DNA of 64,000 nt from Erysipelothrix piscisicarius. GTDB taxonomy: Bacteria > Bacillota_I > Bacilli_A > Erysipelotrichales > Erysipelotrichaceae. Below are positions 21,145 through 28,841 of the stretch, piece by piece. The notes under the pieces are model-generated. The model saw only the letters and a program-made list of their open reading frames with translations, did not search any database and was not told the DNA's origin. The first letter of the stretch is position 1. Each line of letters begins with the position of its first letter. The DNA lies in contig NZ_CP034234.1 of NCBI RefSeq assembly GCF_003931795.1, forward strand, positions 248,001 to 312,000, in the 5' to 3' direction. Made by a program: the position numbers and the translations under genes.

Positions 21145-22242
21145 ATGCGTAATCAAACAAACCGGCTTTTCTTATATTTAAGTATTTTACTTATTGGCTC
21201 TGCATTTGTTCTTGATTCACCCGAAACCATTTTTTCTGGAATGATTCCGATCATTGTTCAGTCAGATATTTTGATTACCGATTATTTCGCAATCGGCGGC
21301 GTTGGTGCAGCTTTATTTAATGCTGGTCTAATCACGCTTATTTCCGTTTTAATCATTATGTATTCTGAGACCGAGTTTTCAGGCTCGGTCATAGCCTCAA
21401 TTATGCTTATGTTAAGTTTCGGATTGTTTGGTAAAAACATTGTCAATATTATTCCGATACTCATTGGTACTTATATTTATGCGCTTGTAACCAAAGAAGC
21501 TTACAAAGATATTGTCCATATCTCTTTACTGGCGACAAGCTTTTCTCCAATTGTTAGTGAATTAATGTTTGTCGTCAATCTCCCTCTATACTTACGGCTG
21601 ATTCTAAGTATTACAGTTGGACTTTCAATTGGTTTTACGATTAAACCCGTAGCACGCTCTCTATATAAAGTTCACGATGGTTATAGTCTTGCGAATATTG
21701 GGTTTGCGGTTGGAATTATGAGTACCCTCTATGTTTCGATTATGAAATCGTATGGCTATGTCCCTTATAAGCGATTAATCGTAACGACAGAATACACAAT
21801 TCCCTCTGCCGTTGTATTGTCGATTTTGTTTCTCTTGCTTTTCTATATCGGTTGGCTCAGTGATCATGACGCTTTTAGTAAATACCGCCAATTACTTCGT
21901 GAAACCGGTCATGGGGACAATGATTTTTATAAAAAATATGGCCTCGGTGCTGTTTTAATTAATATGTCCGTGAACGGATTCTTAGCTTTATTTTTTGTGC
22001 TCGTGGTTGCGAAAGGTGCACTTAACGGACCGAATATTGGGGGCATCCTTACCATCATTGGTTTTTCAGGGGCTGGGAAGCATTGGAGAAATATCACCCC
22101 GATATTTATTGGTGTGTATCTTGGCGGTCTTACGAAAAGTTGGTCATTAGATCAGCCTGCCGTTTTACTTGGCGCCTTATTTAGCAGCGGTAATGGTTCC
22201 TGTGCTTCGCTTATTTATCCCTTTAAAAGAACAACGTTTTAA
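21145..22242 (+). CDS. DUF1576-like polytopic membrane protein
   Basis: A 365-residue membrane protein with about ten hydrophobic segments and the GPNIGGILTIIGFSGAGKHWRNITPIFIGV region that I associate with DUF1576. The function is unknown. The last 20 residues are not hydrophobic, and the family usually continues with further membrane segments. The gene may therefore be truncated at its 3' end, although I cannot restore a longer frame convincingly. An AAGGAAGTG motif precedes the ATG. A terminator follows. Confidence 0.7.
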   Translation: MRNQTNRLFLYLSILLIGSAFVLDSPETIFSGMIPIIVQSDILITDYFAIGGVGAALFNAGLITLISVLIIMYSETEFSGSVIASIMLMLSFGLFGKNIVNIIPILIGTYIYALVTKEAYKDIVHISLLATSFSPIVSELMFVVNLPLYLRLILSITVGLSIGFTIKPVARSLYKVHDGYSLANIGFAVGIMSTLYVSIMKSYGYVPYKRLIVTTEYTIPSAVVLSILFLLLFYIGWLSDHDAFSKYRQLLRETGHGDNDFYKKYGLGAVLINMSVNGFLALFFVLVVAKGALNGPNIGGILTIIGFSGAGKHWRNITPIFIGVYLGGLTKSWSLDQPAVLLGALFSSGNGSCASLIYPFKRTTF

Positions 22243-22271
22243 GTGATGTACTCTTAAATATGTATTGCTTT

Positions 22272-22299
22272 GAAGTTGGTGTCACCAACTTCTTTTTTT
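22272..22299 (+). terminator. Terminator after the DUF1576-like gene
   Basis: GAAGTTGGT and ACCAACTTC form a 9-bp stem around a short loop, followed by seven T residues. Confidence 0.88.
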
Positions 22300-22332
22300 G
22301 TGCTAAAACGTATCTGTTCGGTATGATTGTGA

Positions 22333-22338
22333 TATAAT
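22333..22338 (+). promoter_or_regulatory. Extended -10 promoter of the S9 peptidase gene
   Basis: TGATATAAT fits the extended -10 pattern TGnTATAAT. It lies 20 bases before the ATG, with AAGGAG in between. Confidence 0.5.
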
Positions 22339-22358
22339 TCTAAAAAGGAGTGACACAT

Positions 22359-24143
22359 ATGAAACAATTAGAATTAAAAGATTTTTTGAATTATACTTAT
22401 TTGGCTTCACTTACAACAAGTCCTGCTAAGAATCACATGGCATTTATTAAATCGGTTGGACGTTATGATGAAAACGATTATGTTCACGATCTCTATCTTT
22501 CCGACGGATTAACACACAAACGAATTTTTGATTTAGGAAATGATTCACGTTATTTTTGGGAAACGGATGATACCCTTTTACTCCCTTTAGCGCGCTTAGA
22601 ATCTGAAAAAGAAGCATTAAAAGCTAAACATTCAGTCTTTTATCGCTACGATATTCACTCAGGTGAACTGAATCATGCCTACACGTTTAAATTTCCAGTA
22701 GGATCTTTGAAAGTCATTGATGAGAATCATTTATTGCTTTCAGGAAGTTTAAGTGTCACCGATCATGTATTCCTTGATGGCGATGATGATGCGCGATCAA
22801 AATATAACGCAGAAGTAGAATCCAGTTCATTTTTCGAAGTCTTCGAAGAAATCCCTTTCTACTCAAATGGCGGCCGTTTTAACCAAGCCAAACGAAGTCA
22901 GTTGTTTATTTATACGATTGATGAAGACCGTTATGTCGCCCTCTCAGATAAAAACGAAGATATTTCACTCTATCATTTTGATAAAGAAAAACAATGCATG
23001 ATTTATTCTCGTGAAGTTGCAACAGGTAAACCGGATTTCTATCAAGATATCTATCTTTATGATTTTACGAAAAATGAAGAGACAGCACTGTATACGCAAC
23101 ATAATTTTTTATTCAGTTCCGTATTTATGATTCATCAAACAATTTATGCATTCGGTAGTAATTTAAACGATTATGGTATCAATCAAAATGGCGATCTCCA
23201 TCAAATTACCCACAACGCACTTATCAAGGTTCAAGATTTCGGTTTAAGTGCTTGGGGGTCCATTGGAAGTGATGTCCGCTACGTAGATTCCATTACAAGT
23301 CGTGTTGTTGATGATGTGTATTATTTTGTAGGAACATATCGTGATCGAACAGTGCTTTATAGTTTTGATGGAACATCCATCAAACGTGTATTTGATGCAC
23401 CCGGTAGTCTTGATGGTTGGGTCCTTTTACCTCAAGATTACGACCCAACTTCATCATATCCCCCCATCTTAGATATTCATGGCGGACCAAAAACTATTTA
23501 TTCTGATGTTTTCTATCATGAAATGCAAGTTTGGGCAAATAAAGGTTATATTGTCTTCTTTACAAACCCACGCGGCGGTGATGTCTATGGAAATGAATTT
23601 ATGGATATCTTTGGTCGTTATGGTGATGTTGACTATGCTGATCTGATGAAGTTTACAGATATCGTCTTGGATCGCTACGCTATTGATCCGAAGCGCGTCG
23701 GGGGAACTGGAGGTGCTTATGGCGGATTTATGACAAACTGGATTGTTGGTCATACAAATCGCTTTAAATGTGCAGCAACCCAACGCTCAATTTCAAATTG
23801 GATTTCATTCTATGGGACTTCAGATATTGGATTCTATTTCGCTGATGATCAAACGGCAGCAGATCCCCTTGAAGATACTGAAAAGATGTGGAATCAATCA
23901 CCACTAAAATATGCTCGCAACGTGAAAAAACCGTTACTCTTTATTCACTCTGATGAAGATTATCGCTGTCCAATCGAACAAGGTATGCAATTCTTCACAT
24001 ATCTCAAAGAAAATGGCGTGGATACGCGTTTTGTTTGGTTGCGTGGAGAAAACCACGGACTTTCACGTAATGGTAAACCAAAAGCTCGTATCAAACGACT
24101 TGAAGAAATTACCAACTGGATGGATAAATACTTAAAACTGTGA
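22359..24143 (+). CDS. Prolyl-oligopeptidase-family (S9) protein with catalytic Ser replaced by Ala
   Basis: A 594-residue protein with an N-terminal beta-propeller-like region (about 1-350) and a C-terminal alpha/beta-hydrolase domain, the layout of S9 acyl-peptide hydrolases. The catalytic Asp (HSDEDYRCP, about 534) and His (GENHGLSR, about 567) are in place. The nucleophile elbow, normally G-G-S-Y-G-G, reads GGAYGG, so residue 453 is Ala (GCT at 23715-23717). As written it cannot be a serine peptidase. The ATG at 22359 is chosen for AAGGAG eight bases upstream. It may be a pseudoenzyme, or the base may be wrong (TCT to GCT needs one change). The AAA ATPase gene follows after 9 bases. Confidence 0.88.
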   Translation: MKQLELKDFLNYTYLASLTTSPAKNHMAFIKSVGRYDENDYVHDLYLSDGLTHKRIFDLGNDSRYFWETDDTLLLPLARLESEKEALKAKHSVFYRYDIHSGELNHAYTFKFPVGSLKVIDENHLLLSGSLSVTDHVFLDGDDDARSKYNAEVESSSFFEVFEEIPFYSNGGRFNQAKRSQLFIYTIDEDRYVALSDKNEDISLYHFDKEKQCMIYSREVATGKPDFYQDIYLYDFTKNEETALYTQHNFLFSSVFMIHQTIYAFGSNLNDYGINQNGDLHQITHNALIKVQDFGLSAWGSIGSDVRYVDSITSRVVDDVYYFVGTYRDRTVLYSFDGTSIKRVFDAPGSLDGWVLLPQDYDPTSSYPPILDIHGGPKTIYSDVFYHEMQVWANKGYIVFFTNPRGGDVYGNEFMDIFGRYGDVDYADLMKFTDIVLDRYAIDPKRVGGTGGAYGGFMTNWIVGHTNRFKCAATQRSISNWISFYGTSDIGFYFADDQTAADPLEDTEKMWNQSPLKYARNVKKPLLFIHSDEDYRCPIEQGMQFFTYLKENGVDTRFVWLRGENHGLSRNGKPKARIKRLEEITNWMDKYLKL

Positions 24144-24152
24144 GGTCTTTAA

Positions 24153-25478
24153 ATGTTTGGTAGTCTAACTCTAAAGAATTTTAGATGTTATAAAGATTTG
24201 CGAATCGAGTTTAAAAACAAACGTGGTACTGTAAAACCGCGTATCTACATTTATGGTGATAATGCCTCGGGTAAATCATCACTCTTGCTTTCCTTTGCGT
24301 TTTTACGAAAAATGAATAACGGTCTTTACCTAAATCATTTACTTGAAACACGTGATCATCCAAAATATGATCATCCTTCAATTGAATATTTCAACCTTCG
24401 TGAGGAGGCAAAACGTCACTACCGTATTTTCGCACAAGACAATATGGTTTGAGCGTATGAAATGATCCTTGATGGCCAGGTATTTGTTTACGAAATTGTT
24501 TTCAATCAATATCAAGAAATTGTGAGTGAAAGCCTCTTTAAACGCATTAATAATCGAGCTATCATTATTTTTACGGCATCGCCTACAGACTTTTCATTTG
24601 GACGAGGTATGATTCTAACCAAAGACATTCCAGTAATCCAAAACCTCTATGATACGTATTGCGGTGAACACACCATGTTGTCAATTTTAAACTTCATTAT
24701 TGAACGTCAATCCGTTTATAAAATTGCGATTAAGTATACGTTGCTCGATGTATGTATGTTTATCCGTCGTATGCATATTGGTGTTGAACCATATTACGAT
24801 CATCAAGCATATTTTAATTTCTTTACTGATAACAATATCACCCCTTTTACAGGAACCCATGATCCAATTGGCAAGCTCGCTTTCGAAAAGGCTCAGCCCT
24901 TATTAAGTAATATGTTGGTGACACTTTTTCCTAATGTCATTGAAGCATATTATGCCTTTACCCATAGGGGAAAAGATTTATGGGATTATGAGTTAAAAGT
25001 CGTAAAGAAAGGAATTGAAGGGAATTACACCATCCCCTATGGGGATTTCCCTTCGGGAACTTATGATTTTGTGAATAAGATTTTTGCCCTTTTTGATGCA
25101 TTGATGGGCAGTACGTTAATCGGTGATGATTTCGATTTGTCACTTCATACTTTCCTCGTGCAGCATATTATTCAGTACTATATGCCACCAATTGAAGGGC
25201 AAACATTTTTAACCATGGATAAACTTTCAACTATGAACATCGTTGATCCTGCAAGCATTTATATTTGCAGTGCAAATTCTGATTTAAGTTATACTGTAAA
25301 TTGTATTGAAGATATTGCACCGACCCAAGCCAATCACAACGTGCGAAACCGTTATGAACAAGGCGTGTATGGTGAACTCCATCGTCCTCAGTTTGTGAAA
25401 AATGATGAGTATTTCGTAGAGTTTAAGAAGTGGGTACAGCAGGGGCACCGTGTAATGTATAAAGAAGACTTGTTTTAG
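24153..25478 (+). pseudogene. AAA15-type ATPase gene with an in-frame TGA
   Basis: Two open frames, 24153-24452 and 24462-25478, lie in the same phase and are separated by a single TGA at 24450-24452 (codons ATG GTT TGA GCG TAT). Together they encode about 441 residues. The N-terminal part has the SMC-like start (LKNFRCYKDLRIEF) and a Walker A motif GDNASGKSS (about residue 35). The C-terminal part ends with RNRYEQGVYGELHRP, like the tail of AAA15/RloA-type ATPases. A Trp (TGG) or Arg (CGA) codon is the likely ancestor. The C-terminal fragment alone lacks Walker A. Relatives are often linked to phage defence or nuclease partners, but no such partner is adjacent here. Confidence 0.8.
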
Positions 25479-25495
25479 TCTCTATGAGGTGAATT

Positions 25496-26269
25496 ATGAA
25501 AATCGGTTTTATCGGCGTTGGTAATATGGCTAACGCGATTATAAATGGTATTGAGAATAAGGATTCGATCTATATTAGTGGAAGAACCTACGAGTCTACT
25601 TGTGATAAAGCATCTGCACTTGGCGTCCATGCATGTAAATCAAATCGTGACTGTGCGCAAAGTGTCGATTTACTATTTCTATCTGTTAAACCGAAAATGT
25701 TTGAAACAGTACTCAATGAAATTAAGCCCGTATTAGATCATCAAACCTTAGTTTCAATTGCGGCTAAAAAGACCCTTAAGGATATTGAATCCTTATCTGG
25801 TCCCATGCCAATCATAAGAGTTATGCCTAACTTAAATGTTGCGATTCAACGTGGGATCTCTGCAGTTTGTCATAATACGATGGTATCTCCTGAAGCTTTA
25901 ACTGAAGTTCAAGATATTTTCGATGCACTCGGTGGGTTTGTATCCATCCCTGAATCACAATTTAGTGGTTTTATTGGGATAGCTGGGAGCTCTCCTGCAT
26001 TTGTATTTAAATTTATCGATGAACTTGCGATGTCAGTACTTGATGAAGGCTTTGATTATGAGACCGCCCTTAGAATTACTTGTGCTGCAGTTTCAGGAAG
26101 TGCAGATTATTTAAGTCAAAGTGGCGAACCGGCAGATGTCCTTGTTGATCGTGTATGTTCCCCTGGTGGCACAACAATCGAAGGTGTTCGTGCACTTGAT
26201 ACGCATGGATTTGCTGAGGCAATTCACGCTGCTTCACACGCTACAATTCTTAAAGATAAACAAGGATAA
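25496..26269 (+). CDS. proC: Pyrroline-5-carboxylate reductase
   Basis: The last enzyme of proline biosynthesis, an NAD(P)H-dependent reductase of 257 residues. The N-terminal nucleotide-binding motif GFIGVGNMANAI is at residues 4-15. The C-terminal dimer and substrate region includes the family signature around SPGGTTIEGVRAL (about 222-234). Length is normal for the family. It starts 17 bases after the AAA gene, with GAGGTG upstream. The other two proline genes, proBA, are 5 kb away on the opposite strand. Confidence 0.95.
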   Translation: MKIGFIGVGNMANAIINGIENKDSIYISGRTYESTCDKASALGVHACKSNRDCAQSVDLLFLSVKPKMFETVLNEIKPVLDHQTLVSIAAKKTLKDIESLSGPMPIIRVMPNLNVAIQRGISAVCHNTMVSPEALTEVQDIFDALGGFVSIPESQFSGFIGIAGSSPAFVFKFIDELAMSVLDEGFDYETALRITCAAVSGSADYLSQSGEPADVLVDRVCSPGGTTIEGVRALDTHGFAEAIHAASHATILKDKQG

Positions 26270-26288
26270 AAGAGCCAAAGGGCTCTTT
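26268..26288 (+). terminator. Terminator after proC, left copy of a duplicated hairpin
   Basis: AAAGAGCC-AAAG-GGCTCTTT starts at the proC stop codon. An almost identical hairpin (AAAGAGCC-AAAT-GGCTCTTT) occurs on the far side of the IS30-family element at 28745-28764. Confidence 0.85.
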
Positions 26289-26303
26289 CCTAAATTCAAA
26301 TCT

Positions 26304-26335
26304 CAACCGCACCACCCAAGGTGCGGTTGTTTTTG
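26304..26335 (+). terminator. Inward-facing hairpin formed by the left end of the IS30 element
   Basis: CAACCGCACC and GGTGCGGTTG (26304-26313, 26320-26329) form a 10-bp stem followed by TTTTTG. The left inverted repeat is part of this stem. It would stop transcription entering the element from proC, a common protective feature of insertion sequences. A TATAAT at 26336-26341 just after it may be the transposase promoter. Confidence 0.65.
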
Positions 26336-26388
26336 TATAATAAAAGGAGCCCACCCGACTATGAACTGAACCCCAAATTTTGGACAAG

Positions 26389-27120
26389 CTAATTATCTTT
26401 TAAATTTAAGGATTGATTCCTGTATTGAACAGGGGTCAGTCCTTTTAGTTTGCTCTTAATTCTCTTGTTATTATAATAGTCGATATATTCATCAATTGCA
26501 TCAACTAATTCTTCTACCTTTTTATACTTATGTTCTTGGTCATAATACATTTCTGATTTTAGTAGCCCAAAAAAGCCCTCCATGAGTCCGTTATCAATAC
26601 TATTTCCCTTTCTTGACATACTTCTAATCATCGAATGTGCTTCTAATTCTTTCACATAAAATTGATGTTGGTATTGCCATCCTCTATCCGAATGAATAAT
26701 TGTTCCTTGCGTATCGTTACAAGAAAATGCCTTGTGAAGCACGTCTCTAGTTTGATCCAAATTAGGACTTGTAGATATGTTGTAAGATACAATGTATCTA
26801 CCATATGCATCAAGTATTGGTGAAAGATAGATTTTCTTCCCTTGCACATTAAACTCAGTGATATCCGTAAACCATTTTTGATTGGGTTTATCAGCTTCAA
26901 AATCTCTTTGAACTCGATTCTCAACAATGGTTCCCACTGTCCCTTTATATGAAGAATACTTACGTTTCTTTCTTATGATTGAATGTAATCCCATTTTATT
27001 CATAAGTCTCAAGACTTTCTTGTGATTTACACGAATTCCTCGATTATTTAGTTCTAAAGTAATTCTACGATAACCATATCGTCCTTTGTGATCATAATAG
27101 ATTTCTATAATCTCTTGCAT
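26389..27120 (-). CDS. IS3-family transposase OrfB (copy 2)
   Basis: The 243-residue DDE catalytic part of the transposase, with FTDITEF, IHSDRGW and MEGFFGLLKSE carrying the three acidic residues and an intact C-terminus (LTPVQYRNQSLNLKDN). The frame continues open upstream of the listed ATG to overlap orfA, consistent with OrfAB being made by -1 frameshifting. It differs from copy 1 at one internal residue (RDV against RDM) and at the C-terminus. Confidence 0.92.
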   Translation of the reverse strand: MQEIIEIYYDHKGRYGYRRITLELNNRGIRVNHKKVLRLMNKMGLHSIIRKKRKYSSYKGTVGTIVENRVQRDFEADKPNQKWFTDITEFNVQGKKIYLSPILDAYGRYIVSYNISTSPNLDQTRDVLHKAFSCNDTQGTIIHSDRGWQYQHQFYVKELEAHSMIRSMSRKGNSIDNGLMEGFFGLLKSEMYYDQEHKYKKVEELVDAIDEYIDYYNNKRIKSKLKGLTPVQYRNQSLNLKDN

Positions 27121-27239
27121 GAGTTCGTCGTTTTTGGTATCAAAATCAATTTTTGAAACGTAGAAGTAGTAAGTAGATCGAGCGAGTCCGGATATTTTTA
27201 AAAGAATCTCTAAGGGATATTTTTGTCGTAGTAAGGAAA

Positions 27240-27743
27240 CTACTCTGGTTTTTTCTTCTTTTCGCGCTCCACCCTTTGTTTCACTACGGCATTCAATTTT
27301 TTTAAATATTCATTCTCCGCTTCCAAATACTTGTTTTTTTTCTTCAATGCCTTTAGTTCATCATTAACTGTTAACAGTTTAGTTGGTTTTGTCATAGATG
27401 GTTTACCTCGTTTCCGTTCTATGACATTATAGCCGTTTTCTTTATAATTTTTAATCCAATTGTAAATCAATCCATCAGAACTTAATCCAAGTTCGATGGC
27501 GATAGCTATTGTACTTTCTCCATCCATTAATATCCGATTTATTACTTCTGACTTAAATTCATGAGAATAAAAGTGATTTTTGTTTCGTCTTAGAACATTG
27601 GGTCCATGTTGATCGATAAGTCTTACCAAATATTTAATACTTGATTTATTAATACCATACTCATTTACTAATGAACATACTGATTGTCCTAACTTTCGTT
27701 TTTCATATATTTCAATTTTTTGTTTTCGTGTTAGCTTAGCCAT
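27240..27743 (-). CDS. IS3-family transposase OrfA (copy 2)
   Basis: A 167-residue protein beginning MAKLTRKQK, almost identical to the copy 1 protein (ATAV/ATAI-type substitution near TIAIAIELGL). It has helix-turn-helix and coiled-coil regions as in copy 1. The A6 run on the coding strand at 27249-27254 is the candidate slippage site. The longer frame to 27866 is an artefact of one fewer G near the right end of this copy; AGGAGGTG before 27743 marks the start. Confidence 0.9.
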   Translation of the reverse strand: MAKLTRKQKIEIYEKRKLGQSVCSLVNEYGINKSSIKYLVRLIDQHGPNVLRRNKNHFYSHEFKSEVINRILMDGESTIAIAIELGLSSDGLIYNWIKNYKENGYNVIERKRGKPSMTKPTKLLTVNDELKALKKKNKYLEAENEYLKKLNAVVKQRVEREKKKKPE

Positions 27744-27807
27744 AAAAAACCGCACCTCCTCATCTTTGTCCAAGATTCGGGTGCGGTTCACTAAAAGGAG
27801 CTCCCAT

Positions 27808-28738
27808 ATGAAGTATAAACAATTAGATAAAAAAATGAAAGACCAAATTGATATTCTATTAAGCATCGGCTACTCTATGCGCAAGGCAGCACGTAAACTC
27901 AATATATCTCATTCTACGATTTCTAGATATAAAATAATGTCTATAAGAAACGAACGATTGATATTCGAGAAAATATTCCCTTAATCGAATATCTGCATTC
28001 TCACTATGATCCTAAAGTTCATTGGGTAGAAGTATGCTTGAGTAACTATAAACGATATCATCCATATAAACCGTGTGTTTCATCGCAGCAAGTCTATAAC
28101 TGGATTAATCAAGGTAAACTTGATATAAAACCAAATAGAATGTGCTATAAACGTCGAAAACGTAAAAGAGAATTAGTGGAATGATGAATCACTTGAGATG
28201 GAACTTGAAGAAAAACGGTACTTCAATTAGCCTTAGACCTAAATACATTGAGGAACGTAACGAGATTGGCCATCTCGAAATCGACTCTATAATCGGTAAG
28301 AAACATGAATCTGCAGCGATTATATCCATTGTAGACCGCTGCTCAAGAATGACCTGGCTTATTAAAGCAGAATATCGATATGACTATTACACATCAAACT
28401 TAATTCGAAAATTTATTGAAGAGAATAATATAACCACGAAATCGATAACAGTAGATAATGGACTTGAATTTAAAACATTAGGAATTACAGCCAAGCGGTT
28501 GGGTGTGAAACTATATAAGTGTGATCCATACTGTTCTTTTCAACGTGGAACCAATGAACGAGCGAATGCAATCGTTAGAAGGTTTATACCAAAAGGAAAA
28601 TCAATGTATGATATAGCGCAACAATATCTTGATGATATTTGCTTCAAAATTAACTCAATGCCGCGAAAAATATTTGACTTCAAAACGGCCTATGAGATAG
28701 GCTTTAATAAAAGTGAAAGTGGTGCGGTTGAGATTTGA
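27808..28738 (+). pseudogene. IS30-family transposase, two frameshifts
   Basis: The ATG at 27808 follows AAAAGGAG and starts MKYKQLDKKMKDQIDILLSI, the N-terminal helix-turn-helix of IS30 transposases. The frame breaks at about 27931-27934 and again at about 28164-28167. Adding one A to each A4 run restores one frame of about 311 residues, the usual IS30 length. The DDE residues lie in HLEIDSIIGK, TVDNGLEF and GTNERANAIVRRF, all in the third segment (28181-28738). As written the gene is dead; both lesions are homopolymer deletions. Confidence 0.85.
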
Positions 28739-28744
28739 TAAAAG

Positions 28745-28771
28745 AAAGAGCCAAATGGCTCTTTTTCTATT
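28745..28771 (+). terminator. Right copy of the proC-type terminator hairpin
   Basis: AAAGAGCC-AAAT-GGCTCTTT followed by TTCTATTTT. It lies 7 bases outside the right inverted repeat of the IS30 element and mirrors the proC terminator on the left side. It would also terminate the transposase transcript. Confidence 0.8.
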
Positions 28772-28841
28772 TTCTAGACAATTTCATCTTGTGTGCTTTG
28801 GATTCCTATTGTATCCTTTGTTTAGATAGATTCGAGGTATC

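Larger units (their letters stand above)
26362..27790 (-). mobile_element. IS3-family insertion sequence, copy 2 (nested in the IS30 element)
   Basis: The element is 1,429 bp with the same ends as copy 1 (TGAACTGAACCCC... and ...GGGTGCGGTTCA). A CTA triplet at 26359-26361 is repeated at 27791-27793 as target duplication. It inserted between the promoter and the start codon of the IS30 transposase gene, so it arrived after the IS30 element. Its orfB is full length, unlike copy 1. Sequence identity between the copies is very high by eye, with a few substitutions such as AUG/ACG and the homopolymer differences, which implies recent transposition. Confidence 0.93.
26297..28737 (+). mobile_element. 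IS30-family element interrupted by a nested IS3-family element
   Basis: Inverted repeats CAAATCTCAACCGCACCAC at 26297-26315 and its exact reverse complement at 28719-28737 bound the element. It encodes an IS30-type transposase on the plus strand. Removing the nested IS3 copy (26362-27790 and one CTA repeat) leaves an element of about 1.0 kb, the usual IS30 size. The left and right flanks both carry a GATAAAAGA...AGAGCC-hairpin sequence, which looks like a long target duplication of the proC terminator. The transposase gene is frameshifted, so the element is probably inactive unless those are sequence errors. Confidence 0.88.

Noticed and set aside
24450-24452. Selenocysteine or recoded TGA in the AAA ATPase gene
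   Set aside because: No SECIS-like hairpin directly follows, the family has no selenocysteine there, and genes in the window use TGA as a normal stop (for example proA).
24153-25478. Defence island around the AAA15-type ATPase
   Set aside because: The neighbours are a peptidase homologue and proC. No nuclease, methylase or toxin gene is adjacent, so a defence role is not supported.
26304-26335. Riboswitch or attenuator after proC
   Set aside because: The hairpin is made by the terminal inverted repeat of the IS30 element, so it belongs to the mobile element.
27744-27866. Extended N-terminus of OrfA in IS3 copy 2 (208 residues)
   Set aside because: It runs through the IS end into the IS30 sequence because of one fewer G in this copy. 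The start with a good ribosome binding site is at 27743.
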